Positions 17,062 through 25,880 are shown, counted from the first letter of the stretch. The stretch: 64,000 nucleotides of DNA from Lachnospiraceae bacterium (GCA_017448245.1 JAFSLV010000041.1:160193-224192); one strand, 5' to 3'. The notes: generated by a model from the letters alone, not told the origin. A program made the numbers and translations.

Positions 17062-18234
17062 TCAGTCCGCACTGATGACGATGCCGTCGTCGATATAGGA
17101 CTGAATCTCTTCCCCGCTGTATCCGTAACGCTTCATGATCTCCCTGGTCGCTCCGCCAAAGACCGTCACGTCCGTGCGTGCGCAGGGCGCGTCGTCCCCG
17201 AATTTGACGGGGGATGCGGGGATGCGGATCTTTTTTCCGTCCTCACGCGTGATATCCTGATAGTAGCCGTTGGCCTCGGCCTGCTCGTCCGTGACGCTGA
17301 AGAGCCCCGGATAGTAGGCGCTGATCGCCATATCATAGGCCTCGAAATTTCTGACCGCCTCTTCCACCGTGAGTTTGGCAAAAGCCTCGTCAAAGATCGC
17401 CGTCAGCTCGATCGCCTTTTCCCCTTCGGTGTCCGCCATGCAGGTCCACCTCGGATCCCCGATCAGATCCTTTCTGCCGATCGCCTCGAGGAAGTGGTTA
17501 AAGTCCTTGTCAAAATCCAGCGTCATCGCCTGCACCCAGCCGTCCTTGCACTTGAAGGAATTCTTCATGGCGCGGCCGGGATCCTTTCTCGTCTTCGGAT
17601 ACTTCATACCGTACTGCTGGTCGATGATCTGCGCATGGTTGAGATAGAGCCCCTGCGCATACAGGGAGCTGTAGACCTTCATGCCCTTCCCGGTCTTTTC
17701 CCTGGCAAAGAGCGCAGAGACAATTCCGAGCGCAAGGGACTTGCCCGTATCGACATCGCCCATGCCGGCAGGCGCGATCAGCGGATCCGAATCGCGGTCC
17801 ATCACGTCATTGATGATGCCCGCACGCGCCCAGAATGCGGTGATGTCAAATCCCGGCGCGTCCTTCATCGGACCGTTCGGTCCGTATCCTGTCACCGTCG
17901 CGTGTACGAGACGGGGATATTTCTCACACAGCGACTCATAATCGAGCTTCATGTTTTTGAGCGCCTTGAGACGGTAATTGCTGATAAAGACGTCGGCATC
18001 GGCAAGAAGCCTGTGCAGGAATTCCATCCCCTTCGGGTCTCTCAGATTGACCGGCACACTCTTCTGGTTGTTGATATAGAATTCAAAGTATTTGAGATGA
18101 CGCAGGGCCACGCCCTTGACCGGTTCGACAAAGATCACCTCCGCCCCGTATTCGGCCAACAGCTTGGCACAGCTGATGCCTGCGGCCGCTCTCGTAAAAG
18201 ATACCACCTTGATTCCGGTCAATGTCTCGATCAT
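17062..18234 (-). CDS. CaiB/BaiF family (class III) CoA-transferase, operon C
   Basis: A 390-residue protein with GIKVVSFTRAAAG at the start, VIFVEPVKG, and the catalytic Asp in AGMGDVDTG (about residue 160). It is the paralogue of the first CaiB/BaiF gene in operon A (6143-7333), with long stretches shared. It follows MmgE/PrpD copy 2 by 47 bp. Presence of two near-identical activating enzymes under the same predicted regulator suggests two related substrates or two steps on one substrate, such as CoA transfer to a product acid. Confidence 0.88.
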   Translation of the reverse strand: MIETLTGIKVVSFTRAAAGISCAKLLAEYGAEVIFVEPVKGVALRHLKYFEFYINNQKSVPVNLRDPKGMEFLHRLLADADVFISNYRLKALKNMKLDYESLCEKYPRLVHATVTGYGPNGPMKDAPGFDITAFWARAGIINDVMDRDSDPLIAPAGMGDVDTGKSLALGIVSALFAREKTGKGMKVYSSLYAQGLYLNHAQIIDQQYGMKYPKTRKDPGRAMKNSFKCKDGWVQAMTLDFDKDFNHFLEAIGRKDLIGDPRWTCMADTEGEKAIELTAIFDEAFAKLTVEEAVRNFEAYDMAISAYYPGLFSVTDEQAEANGYYQDITREDGKKIRIPASPVKFGDDAPCARTDVTVFGGATREIMKRYGYSGEEIQSYIDDGIVISAD

Positions 18235-18281
18235 GTCTTCTTCCTTTCCTGCTCACGCACGGAGCACCCTGTCACGTTTTT

Positions 18282-19676
18282 TTATCTGATAAACGAATCG
18301 TTCAAAAGCTTTGTCAGCGCGGTTGCGTCCGCCTCGTCCTCCATATGGTCGATCATGGCGAGGATCCTGTCTTCCGCGCCTTCTTTGACATCGTAGAGAC
18401 CAAAGCCGAAGCAGTCAAAGAGCTTTCTGCGCATGTCCTGTGCGTCCATCGGATTTTCCGGATGGCCCTTGGGGAAGGGCTGTGCGGTAAAATCGCCGCG
18501 CGTGGTATGGACCGTCACCTTTGCGGGAGACACGCCCCTGCCAAATTGCTTTTCGATCGACTCCTCCATATAGACATGGACCTTGTCGAGGAGGGAGCGC
18601 ATCACATCATCGTTGAGCCCTTCTTCCGTCATGTCCTTTAAGCCGATCGTACCTTTGGATGCCACCTTGCAGACGGCATAAGGAATCGAGAACTGCGCGT
18701 CGACCACGGTCTGCGGATTATACTTGGTCTCTTTGGGTTCCGCACAGGCGATCACGCCGTGCTCGTTGGTGCCGACATCGATGCCGGTGATTTCCTCCGG
18801 CTTGATGTCATGTTCCCTGATCAGCATCTCCATTGCGGAGGTCGGGGAGAGACACGGTCCGCAGATCGGATTGGACTTGAAGGAAAGATCCCGGATGTAA
18901 TACTTTTTACCGAGGTCTTTGGTCAGCTCCTCCGGATCCGCCTTACCGTGGATATAGACGTTGAAGAAACCGAATCTCCCTTCGAAGACATTGTGTGCGC
19001 CGGTGACGCCTTCCCTTGCCAGATAGGCGCTCATCACGGCGCTCCTCGCCGCGTATGCCGGCTGCATGCGCTTGGTGAGTGACGTGTCACGCGCCGACTG
19101 CTGGTTGCCGGCGGTCTGTGCGTAGGCGATGCCGACCGCGTCGACGATCTGCTCCTCGGTGAGTCCCATGAGAACACCTGCCGCAACGGCACTCGCCAGA
19201 TATCCCACAGTCGAGGAATAGATCCATCCGTTTTCCGTCGACTGCATCTTGATCGCATAGCCGATGCGGATAAAGATATCCTCCGCTACGACGATCGTGC
19301 GCAGGAGTTCCCTGCCGCTCACGCCGCCGATCGCCTCCGCGATCGCAAGAACCGTCGGCACCACGGAGATCTCCGTATGGACGACGGCATCGAGCTGTAC
19401 CTCGTCATAGTCTCTTGCGTGGGTGAGTACGCTGTTGATGAAGGCCGCATGATGCGCGGGAAGTCTGTCTCCGAAGACCCAGACACTCGCCTCCTCTTTT
19501 CCGCCCCAGTCGCGCACGACCTTTAAGGCGCCTTCGACACCGTCCGCGCCGGTGCCGGCAACCGCCACGGCGATTGCGTCCTTTAAGAGCGTCTTTGCGC
19601 CCTCGATCACGTCCGCAGGGATATCCTCATACTTGGTATTTTTGGCAAATCTGACCAGATCGTATATCTTGTCCAT
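18282..19676 (-). CDS. MmgE/PrpD family protein (copy 2), first gene of operon C
   Basis: About 464 residues. It starts MDKIYDLVRFAKNTKYEDIP after a perfect AGGAGG site; the open frame extends a few codons further upstream without a ribosome site. Family features include 'VAVAGTGADGVEGAL', HARDYDE followed by DAVVHTEISVVPT, and 'AYAQTAGNQQSARDTSLTKRMQPA'. It is much closer to copy 3 (32505-33896) than to copy 1. The segment that reads HPGA..PAALA in many family members is HTEISVVPTVLA here, so the substrate pocket is likely different from 2-methylcitrate dehydratase. Confidence 0.82.
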   Translation of the reverse strand: MDKIYDLVRFAKNTKYEDIPADVIEGAKTLLKDAIAVAVAGTGADGVEGALKVVRDWGGKEEASVWVFGDRLPAHHAAFINSVLTHARDYDEVQLDAVVHTEISVVPTVLAIAEAIGGVSGRELLRTIVVAEDIFIRIGYAIKMQSTENGWIYSSTVGYLASAVAAGVLMGLTEEQIVDAVGIAYAQTAGNQQSARDTSLTKRMQPAYAARSAVMSAYLAREGVTGAHNVFEGRFGFFNVYIHGKADPEELTKDLGKKYYIRDLSFKSNPICGPCLSPTSAMEMLIREHDIKPEEITGIDVGTNEHGVIACAEPKETKYNPQTVVDAQFSIPYAVCKVASKGTIGLKDMTEEGLNDDVMRSLLDKVHVYMEESIEKQFGRGVSPAKVTVHTTRGDFTAQPFPKGHPENPMDAQDMRRKLFDCFGFGLYDVKEGAEDRILAMIDHMEDEADATALTKLLNDSFIR

Positions 19677-19719
19677 CACAGCAGCCTCCTGAAACATATG
19701 CTTCCTTTACACCCTCTAT

Positions 19720-19748
19720 CTTATATGAAAATGCCGCTTAAGTAACAA
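19720..19748 (-). promoter_or_regulatory. operon C promoter (TTGTTA-N17-TATAAG)
   Basis: On the minus strand TTGTTA (19748-19743) and TATAAG (19725-19720) are 17 bp apart. The LysR box lies exactly 20 bp upstream of the -35, as at operon A and the plus-strand ACAD gene. Confidence 0.65.
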
Positions 19749-19762
19749 TACTTAAGCGGCAT
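19731..19762. repeat. perfect 14-bp inverted repeat with 4-bp loop across the operon C -35
   Basis: ATGCCGCTTAAGTA and its exact reverse complement flank ACAA. It covers the -35 hexamer and the spacer, so it is more likely a second operator or a promoter-proximal hairpin than a terminator. It has no T run. Confidence 0.7.
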
Positions 19763-19768
19763 AGACGG

Positions 19769-19783
19769 ATAGGCAGCGCCTAT
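19769..19783. promoter_or_regulatory. LysR-type operator box, copy 3 (ATAGG-N5-CCTAT)
   Basis: ATAGGCAGCGCCTAT extends the inverted repeat to ATAGGC/GCCTAT. It is centred about 63 bp upstream of the predicted operon C start near 19713. Confidence 0.75.
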
Positions 19784-19811
19784 ATAAAATGAATCACATA
19801 GAAAACGATCA

Positions 19812-20870
19812 TCAGAACCTCTCCATGAGCATCTGCGTCTCCAGAAAACATCCGAAACGAGGCAGACGCATGGACACAATACCCCGCCTGGACACATCGA
19901 TGATTCCCTTATCCTTTAACCGCTTCCGCGGTACGGACCAGGCGCTGTGTCCCTGTTTTGCGGCATCCAACAACTCGCTGACAGGGAGGTTTTCCTTTTT
20001 GACGATGAATGACAGGAAGTATCTGTCCTTCTCCGACAGCTCACTCCAGATTTTTTGATATACTTTTTCGGAAAGTGTCTCGTCAAACTGCGAAAGCACA
20101 GCATCTGAGAGTTTTTTTGCCTTTGCGTCCCACATATACTTACCGAGCACCTGATAGGCAAAGGCATATCCCTTGGTCATCAGCGCAAGGCGCTCCGCTT
20201 CCCCGGTGTCTATCGACAGGTTCTTTACATAGTTGTCACGGATATAAGCTATATTGAGCGGTGTCATTTCGTATTTGGCAGCGCGCAGGAAAAAAGTGAT
20301 CCCGTCGGAGTTTTCAATTGCCTCGATATCCTCGTACAGACCGGCCACCACCAGAAACACCGGAAGATCGCTCCTGATCCATATCTGGAATTCCTGGATA
20401 AGCTCAACAAGGCCTTTCGTTTTCCTGACTTCATCGATCAGAATCAGAAGATGTTTCTTTTGCTTTTTGATTTCGGTAAGCAGCTTATTCAGTGCCGTAC
20501 GGACGCTGGTAACGGGGGATTTGCGGGATACGGAAACGCCGATACCGAATGCGGTGAGATTGAGATTGGCATCGATGTATCTCGTAAGAGAAGGTACTTC
20601 GCTGTAAAGCAGGGATACGAGATCCGTGAGGAGATCCCCGCCGCAGTTGAGATCCAGCACAATAAAGTCCTTGTCCTTGCGAAAGCGCTTTTCAATGGCT
20701 GTCAGCGTGACTGTCTTACCGGTACCACGCATACCTGTCAGTTTAAAGGCCTGCTCATCCGGCACGTCACCGGTCAATGCTTCCGTGATGCTGTCAAGAA
20801 TCGTATTCCTGCTGATATATTCAGTAGGAATCTTTCCGAAACCGATTGTGTAGGGGTTTCTTGCCGTCAT
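19812..20870 (-). CDS. AAA-family ATPase with C-terminal winged helix (function unknown)
   Basis: A 352-residue P-loop ATPase. Walker A is GMRGTGKT (about residues 45-52) and Walker B is LLILIDEV. The N-terminus 'NPYTIGFGKIPTEYISRNTILDSI' resembles the entry segment of Orc1/STAND-like ATPases. The last 90 residues, with 'GIIDVSRRGIVSMRLPRFGCFLE', look like a winged helix. It is a single-gene unit between operon C and the TRAP operon. Its promoter region is packed with TTATATAG repeats. The family is common in Clostridia and has no settled function. Nothing links it to the catabolic genes. Confidence 0.75.
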   Translation of the reverse strand: MTARNPYTIGFGKIPTEYISRNTILDSITEALTGDVPDEQAFKLTGMRGTGKTVTLTAIEKRFRKDKDFIVLDLNCGGDLLTDLVSLLYSEVPSLTRYIDANLNLTAFGIGVSVSRKSPVTSVRTALNKLLTEIKKQKKHLLILIDEVRKTKGLVELIQEFQIWIRSDLPVFLVVAGLYEDIEAIENSDGITFFLRAAKYEMTPLNIAYIRDNYVKNLSIDTGEAERLALMTKGYAFAYQVLGKYMWDAKAKKLSDAVLSQFDETLSEKVYQKIWSELSEKDRYFLSFIVKKENLPVSELLDAAKQGHSAWSVPRKRLKDKGIIDVSRRGIVSMRLPRFGCFLETQMLMERF

Positions 20871-20880
20871 TTTTTCCTCC

Positions 20881-20957
20881 TATATAATCCTATATAAAAC
20901 CGGAGATGCTATATAAAGTAATATAATTCCTTTCCGGCTATATAATACTATATAATT
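20881..20957. repeat. cluster of TTATATAG repeats upstream of the AAA ATPase
   Basis: Read on the minus strand, TTATATAG occurs five times, plus a near copy (TTATATTA): two pairs at a 10-bp period (TTATATAG-TA-TTATATAG and TTATATAG-GA-TTATATAG) and one single copy, with two CCGG-containing spacers. The last copy abuts the GGAGG ribosome site of the ATPase gene. The helical-turn spacing suggests cooperative protein binding, possibly autoregulation. Confidence 0.6.
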
Positions 20958-21165
20958 GGCAGGGATGCAAGAAACCCCTCGTTTTATTGTCAACTTATGT
21001 TGCCGGTGCCGCAGACTTTATCTTATGCCGTATCACAGCACAGGTGTTGTCACCATGACAATCGATTGGGCGCTGTCTGACATGAAAGAATCTCCGGAGT
21101 CCTTGTGCCAAAAGATTACTCAATGTCTGTCTTAAATATAGCATGAATCATGGATGTCACAGTAT
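20958..21165. other. intergenic stretch with no gene seen
   Basis: About 210 bp between the repeat cluster and the terminator of the TRAP/hydrolase operon. I see no open frame with a ribosome site, no tRNA-like fold and no clear repeat. Confidence 0.6.
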
Positions 21166-21207
21166 AAAAACAGACACCTTCCCGCGAAAGCTCAACGCAA
21201 GAAGGTG
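21166..21207 (-). terminator. probable rho-independent terminator of the TRAP 1/hydrolase operon
   Basis: Minus strand: CACCTTC (21207-21201), a 19-nt loop that can pair further inside, GAAGGTG (21181-21175), then TTTTT at 21170-21166. It lies 37 bp beyond the hydrolase stop. Confidence 0.6.
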
Positions 21208-21243
21208 CCCGGTATGACATGTGACATGATTTCAAAAAACCCG

Positions 21244-22272
21244 TTACACGATATCCAGCTTCTTCTCCTTAAGGAATCCTTCCATCAGGTCCGCGATCGC
21301 GGAGTTGTTGAGGTCCGCAAACGGGAAGTGCGTGTTTCCTTTGATGCCTTGGTCTTTGGGGAGATAAACGACCTGACAGTCACCGCCGTGGCGGTTGATC
21401 GTCTCCGCAAAGATATAGGCCATATCGAGGCGCACACGCCAGGCATCGATGCCGGGATACTCGCACCAGCTCTCCGGGATGTTGTCGCCGTAATAGATGA
21501 CGATCGGCATCTTTGTAAGTGCCTCATAGCGCTCCATCGGGATACCAACGCCCTTTAAAGGCTCATGGCTCGACGGCAGAGGCTCCGGTACCTCTCCCTC
21601 GGGGAAGACAAAATTACTCCCCGGCTCATACGAGATGATGCCCTTGCAGTTTTTGCTCTTCGAGGCCGCCATCCAGCCGACACCGCCGCCCATCGAGTGC
21701 GTGACAAAGATATTGTCCCCGATATCGGTGAGTGCCGCGGCCACGCCGTCGGAGACGACCGTCATGTCAAAGGGGCCGGTATTGGGCGCCTGCCAGCGGC
21801 AGAACTGGTCATAGGTCTCCTCAGACTTGTCAAATTGCAGTGTGTCAAAATAGTCCGGCCAGATTCCCAGTCGGAAGAGACTGTTCACCGCATAGATATC
21901 ATTTGGAGAAGCATTGATGTTCGTCCCCTCCGTTCCCAGGGAAGCCCTTCCCCTGCGTGGCTGGTCGAGCACGCAGACACCGTAGCCCTTTCTCAAAAAA
22001 ATCGTCTGAAATCCTTCCCTTCCGTCCGGCGTCGTCTCCCATGTCTTTCCGGACTGTCCGTGTCCGTGCAGGAAGACAATCGGATACTTTTTGGCCTTTT
22101 CCGGAATCTGGTAAAACACATAGGCATGGTCGCCGTGCAACGTCTGTCCGATCGGATTGTCCTTGGAGTGAAGCTCGTACTCTCCCTCCGTTTTGATGAC
22201 AGAGCCTCCGGAAAAGAAGCTGCCCTGTGCCGCGATCGTCACGGGTTGTGCGAGATTGGTTATCTTCATCAT
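21244..22272 (-). CDS. alpha/beta-fold hydrolase (esterase-like), last gene of TRAP operon 1
   Basis: About 341 residues. The oxyanion/strand motif VFLHGHGQSGKTWE (about residues 63-77) and the nucleophile elbow VTHSMGGG (Ser about residue 193) are clear, and the catalytic His is probably in GNTHFPF near the C-terminus. There is no signal peptide. The ATG overlaps the TGA of the TRAP small subunit, so it is translationally coupled to transport. It may hydrolyse the imported compound, for example an ester or a lactone. Similar proteins are often annotated only as 'alpha/beta hydrolase'. Confidence 0.8.
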   Translation of the reverse strand: MMKITNLAQPVTIAAQGSFFSGGSVIKTEGEYELHSKDNPIGQTLHGDHAYVFYQIPEKAKKYPIVFLHGHGQSGKTWETTPDGREGFQTIFLRKGYGVCVLDQPRRGRASLGTEGTNINASPNDIYAVNSLFRLGIWPDYFDTLQFDKSEETYDQFCRWQAPNTGPFDMTVVSDGVAAALTDIGDNIFVTHSMGGGVGWMAASKSKNCKGIISYEPGSNFVFPEGEVPEPLPSSHEPLKGVGIPMERYEALTKMPIVIYYGDNIPESWCEYPGIDAWRVRLDMAYIFAETINRHGGDCQVVYLPKDQGIKGNTHFPFADLNNSAIADLMEGFLKEKKLDIV

Positions 22273-22862
22273 TTGTCACCGCCTTCTTCGTCATGCTCCG
22301 TGATCTCTGCGGAAAACGCCTGCGTGGCAGCGGCTTCCGAAGCTCCTTCCACGGGTTTGTTGTGCTTCCAGTCCATGAACATGCAGATCTTTTCCACGAC
22401 GCAGTCGATCAGCATAATCGTAAAGCTCACCGGCGAGATAAAGAATACCCACCAGGTAGGAATGAGTCTTCCGCCGCCCATGACCGCGCGTTTGTCGGCC
22501 AGAGCCAGTCCCGCCGCCTGATAGGAATAGAACGCGAGCAGGAAGAAGACGATCACCTCGATGATCATGATCCATACCTGCACACCCTTTTTCCATGCGT
22601 CCGACCCCTTGGTCGTAAAGGTGTCAAATTTGGGCAATACGCCGCAGCGGTAGGTAAAGGCAAACGCCGCCAGGATGATCGTCGGCATGTAGACATACTG
22701 TGTCGTCTCGTACGTCCCGAGCACGACGATCTTAAAGACCGTACGCAACAGAACATCGATGACGATGTGGCACATCATAATAAAGACGACGAGGCACGAA
22801 AGATACGCAAGCCACGTGCAGATCTTGTCGAGAATGTGGTTGATTTTCTTCATGGTTTCCAT
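22269..22862 (-). CDS. TRAP transporter small permease (DctQ family), operon 1
   Basis: A 197-residue protein with four hydrophobic segments, starting METMKKINHILDKICTWLAYLS. The 'VIDVLLRTVFK' after the second helix region is the usual DctQ feature. It is one half of the membrane part of a tripartite, sodium-driven organic-acid importer. The cytoplasmic C-terminal tail is long and acidic. Start set by GGAGG at 8 bp. Order in this operon is receptor, large permease, small permease, hydrolase. Confidence 0.88.
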   Translation of the reverse strand: METMKKINHILDKICTWLAYLSCLVVFIMMCHIVIDVLLRTVFKIVVLGTYETTQYVYMPTIILAAFAFTYRCGVLPKFDTFTTKGSDAWKKGVQVWIMIIEVIVFFLLAFYSYQAAGLALADKRAVMGGGRLIPTWWVFFISPVSFTIMLIDCVVEKICMFMDWKHNKPVEGASEAAATQAFSAEITEHDEEGGDK

Positions 22863-22880
22863 CTCCGTATCCTCCTTTCC

Positions 22881-24200
22881 TCACATCGTCCCCGGCAGCC
22901 ACAATACGATCTGCGGGAATGCCAGCATCAGAATGACGATCAGTATCGTTGCCGCCGTCGCATAGATAAACGCATAGTGGAAGATCTTGCCGAGCCCTAT
23001 CCCCGAGGCACCGCTCGTCGCATAGACACTCATGCCGACCGGCGGTGTCAGGCTGCCGAGTGTGCACAGCGTGCAGATGAAGATACCAAACCAGATCAGA
23101 TCGATGCCCGCCGCATCAAGGATCGGCAGTAAGATCGGCACGGTCATCAGCACCACCGCGCTGCCGTCGAGGAACATATACAACAGATAGTAGATGATGC
23201 CCAGGACGATGATCAGCAGTGTCGGACGCTCGATCAGAAAGCTTAAGGACTGCATCAGCATGCGGGCCATGAGACTTCTTGTGACAAAGCGGCTGAAAAA
23301 GGACGCTGCAAGGATGATCGTTGCAGACATACCGGTGACCTTGACCGTATCCACCAGCGAATCCCTTAATACCTTGAAATTAAAGGTCCTTGTGACAAAG
23401 GTCGTGATGAGACCCAGGAACGCGCCGATCGCACCGGACTCGGTCGGTGTAAAGGTACCCGTGTAGATCCCGACAAAGATGATTGCCATGATCGCGATAC
23501 CGATACAGACAACAAAGATCATGCGTCCCCTTGTAATCTCAAGCTCGACCCCCTTGACGTTTTGCCCCTCGGCCAGTTCCTTTTCTTTTTTGGTGGTCAG
23601 GAAGTAGACCGTCATCACGGCAAAGATACCCATAATGATGATGCCGGGGATCAGGGTCGCCATAAAGAGCTTACCGACCGACACCTGCGCAATGGAACCG
23701 TAGATGATGAGCATGAGGCTCGGCGGAATGACTGCGGAGAGCGAACCCGCACAGGCCGCCACCGCACCGGAAAGATGCTCCGAATAGCCTCTGCTGCGCA
23801 GCTCCGGAACCGCAATCTGTCCCAGGGAGGCCGCGGTTGCCGTGGCGGAGCCAGACACGGCTCCCAGGAATCCGCCCAGCAATATCGTCATAATGCCAAG
23901 CGAGCCCTTCTTTCCCTGCGAGGCCCTGAACACGACGGCATAACAGTCACGGATGATGCCGGAGCGCATGATAAACTGCGCCATCAGTGTAAACATCGGG
24001 ACCGTGGATAGTGTATAGGATGCGGCATTGACATACGGATCGTTGATCAGATGGCCGCTTAAGACCGACATGGAATTGCCGCCCAGGATGTACAGCCCGA
24101 GCATCGATGCGCCGAACAGCACGGTACTGATATAATGCCCCGTGAGCAGCAGCACCATAAAGACGATGACTGCAAGAATAATAACCGACAAATTGGCCAT
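22881..24200 (-). CDS. TRAP transporter large permease (DctM family), operon 1
   Basis: A 439-residue membrane protein with 11-13 hydrophobic helices. It shows DctM signatures GGFLGAVSGSATATAASLG, SAVIPPSLMLIIYGSIAQVSVGKLF and FTPTESGAIGAFLGL. It forms the transport channel with the small permease and receives substrate from the receptor encoded just upstream. A strong hairpin lies between the receptor gene and this one. Confidence 0.92.
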   Translation of the reverse strand: MANLSVIILAVIVFMVLLLTGHYISTVLFGASMLGLYILGGNSMSVLSGHLINDPYVNAASYTLSTVPMFTLMAQFIMRSGIIRDCYAVVFRASQGKKGSLGIMTILLGGFLGAVSGSATATAASLGQIAVPELRSRGYSEHLSGAVAACAGSLSAVIPPSLMLIIYGSIAQVSVGKLFMATLIPGIIIMGIFAVMTVYFLTTKKEKELAEGQNVKGVELEITRGRMIFVVCIGIAIMAIIFVGIYTGTFTPTESGAIGAFLGLITTFVTRTFNFKVLRDSLVDTVKVTGMSATIILAASFFSRFVTRSLMARMLMQSLSFLIERPTLLIIVLGIIYYLLYMFLDGSAVVLMTVPILLPILDAAGIDLIWFGIFICTLCTLGSLTPPVGMSVYATSGASGIGLGKIFHYAFIYATAATILIVILMLAFPQIVLWLPGTM

Positions 24201-24251
24201 AGCACGTTACTCCTTATCTACGTGGGTGCGCCTTATGCTTCGTGTAAGCCC

Positions 24252-24277
24252 GGGAGCCGTCACACCGGACGGCTCCC
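24252..24277 (-). promoter_or_regulatory. intercistronic hairpin between TRAP receptor and permease genes, operon 1
   Basis: GGGAGCCGTC and GACGGCTCCC form a perfect 10-bp stem with a 6-nt loop, in the 94-bp gap after the receptor stop. There is no T run, so it is better read as an mRNA stabiliser or partial terminator that raises receptor over permease. The second TRAP operon has a similar hairpin in the same place. Confidence 0.65.
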
Positions 24278-24294
24278 GCACATCATATCCCGTT

Positions 24295-25527
24295 TCAGGT
24301 ATTGGGTTCGTAATCTTCCAGAGAGGTCTTGATCTCTTCCGGCACATCGCCGCCGGCTTCGAGGAGGCAGTCTCTCCAGAGAATCGCACAGGCTTTTCCG
24401 GGCTCTCCCATGGCTTCCATCGTGTCGATCCAGCGGTACCATGTCTGTGTCGTCGCATTGGCGATCAGCTCCTGCACATCCTCCGGCAGCTCATCGATGC
24501 GCGTCACCAGACCGCCGGCGTCTAAGAGCTCCTGCTCATCGCGCTCTCTGTAAAACGTCTGCCCCTCAAAGGACGGTACATAATTGTCTTCGTATGCCTT
24601 TTCAAATGCCGCCTGCATCTCGGGCGTCCAGCTGTTCCAGGTATCGGTGGAAACGGCGATGTAAGAGAGGTTGGTGCCGACACCGGTATCGATGACCTGT
24701 CCGAGCATCTCGGTATAGCCTAAGTTTACCCAGTCGGTCGGCATGATGATGCCTTCGAGCGCGCCTCTCGAAAGCGCGTCATAGCACTCGGAGCCGGGCA
24801 GCGAGACAGGCGTTGCGCCAAGGAGCTTGACATACTCTTCCGCCGCGCTGGATGCCGTGCGGAGACGAAGGCCGGCATTGAAATCCGCAACCGACGTGAT
24901 CTCATTGCCCTTGGTCAGGCAGATGTAATAGCCGGGGGTCGGATTGCAGGGCCACGCTTCGACGCCGTTGTCCTGGAACTCGAGCTTGTAGAATGTGCCG
25001 CCGTTGCCGTCCAGGTCCACATCGGAATTCATCAGCGCATATACCGCGTTGCCGGCGATGACTTCATTGATCTTCGTGGTCGGAAGTCCGGTGACCGCGG
25101 ACAGCGGGAAACGCGCCGTGTCATAGAACGGGGACAGCGATGTCACGACATCCGCCTGGTTCTGCCGGAGCGCATCGAGCTCCGCCGTCAGGGCGATCAG
25201 CTCGCCGTCGGTAAACATCGTATAGTCCACGTTGCCGCCGGTCATTTCCTTGAGCTCGGCAAACATCGGCTCGCAGAGATAGACGTTAAAGCAGTGGCCG
25301 ATGCCCCAGCCGCTCGATACCGTCAGGTTCATGGCGGGGATGTTGGCGGTGTCAACCGCTTCGACCTCTGTGCCCTGTGTCGCAGCGCTGCCGGCCTGTT
25401 CCTGCGTGCCTGCCGCAGGCTGCGATGACGCCGCACCACCGCCCGCACCCGAGGAGCATCCTGCGAGGACGCCCGTAATCAGCGCTGTCATCAGTAAGAC
25501 CGAAAAGTACTTTTTCATGTGTCGCAT
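24295..25527 (-). CDS. TRAP transporter solute-receptor lipoprotein (DctP family), operon 1
   Basis: A 410-residue secreted receptor. The N-terminus is a lipoprotein signal with lipobox VLAGC (Cys about residue 23), then a Ser/Gly/Ala/Gln linker. The mature part has DctP features: NVYLCEPMFAELKEMTGG, 'MFTDGELIALTAELDALRQNQADVV', then 'LRLRTASSAAEEYVKLLGATPVSLPGSECYDALSRGALEGI', where the Arg of LRLRT is the likely carboxylate-binding residue. It would deliver an organic acid to the membrane subunits. The gene is divergent from LysR2 and its promoter shares a motif with the 36519 operon. Confidence 0.9.
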   Translation of the reverse strand: MRHMKKYFSVLLMTALITGVLAGCSSGAGGGAASSQPAAGTQEQAGSAATQGTEVEAVDTANIPAMNLTVSSGWGIGHCFNVYLCEPMFAELKEMTGGNVDYTMFTDGELIALTAELDALRQNQADVVTSLSPFYDTARFPLSAVTGLPTTKINEVIAGNAVYALMNSDVDLDGNGGTFYKLEFQDNGVEAWPCNPTPGYYICLTKGNEITSVADFNAGLRLRTASSAAEEYVKLLGATPVSLPGSECYDALSRGALEGIIMPTDWVNLGYTEMLGQVIDTGVGTNLSYIAVSTDTWNSWTPEMQAAFEKAYEDNYVPSFEGQTFYRERDEQELLDAGGLVTRIDELPEDVQELIANATTQTWYRWIDTMEAMGEPGKACAILWRDCLLEAGGDVPEEIKTSLEDYEPNT

Positions 25528-25614
25528 GTTCTCCCTCCTTTGATTGTTTGGGTTGGTGTAAATGCTGTAATCTGTTCTTTGTTATGTTTTTGTGCATCTT
25601 TCACATCGTTTGCA

Positions 25615-25677
25615 ATTCTAACGTAACACAGTTACAGCAACCTGTATATTTCGTAAAACAATTGCTTCCTTCGGTTT
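25615..25677 (-). promoter_or_regulatory. TRAP operon 1 promoter region with motif shared with the 36519 operon
   Basis: A -10 of TAGAAT (minus strand, 25620-25615) has no good -35. Upstream come CGTAACACA (25622-25630), TGTATATTTC (25643-25652) and TTCGGTTT (25670-25677), read on the plus strand. The same three blocks in the same order, at spacings equal to within one base, occur at 36575-36631. This suggests one activator, perhaps LysR2. Confidence 0.5.
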
Positions 25678-25880
25678 CATCGAAATACGGGGAATTGTGC
25701 ACAATGAGCTCGGACAATCTGCTGTACCGTTCGGTTTTACGAAAGGAGCATTCGGATTTGCCAAAGAAAAACTGTCGGATTTCGTGCAGAATCAAGGCAA
25801 TCTGTGTTAAAATAGAATCAGTCTTTCTGTACCTGGCACATGCTTATGACGTACGTTGTTATCTGACAGAGGGGGTGCGT

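Noticed and set aside
20958-21165. Small RNA or tRNA in the gap beside the AAA ATPase
   Set aside because: No cloverleaf, no conserved RNA motif and no promoter-terminator pair could be seen.
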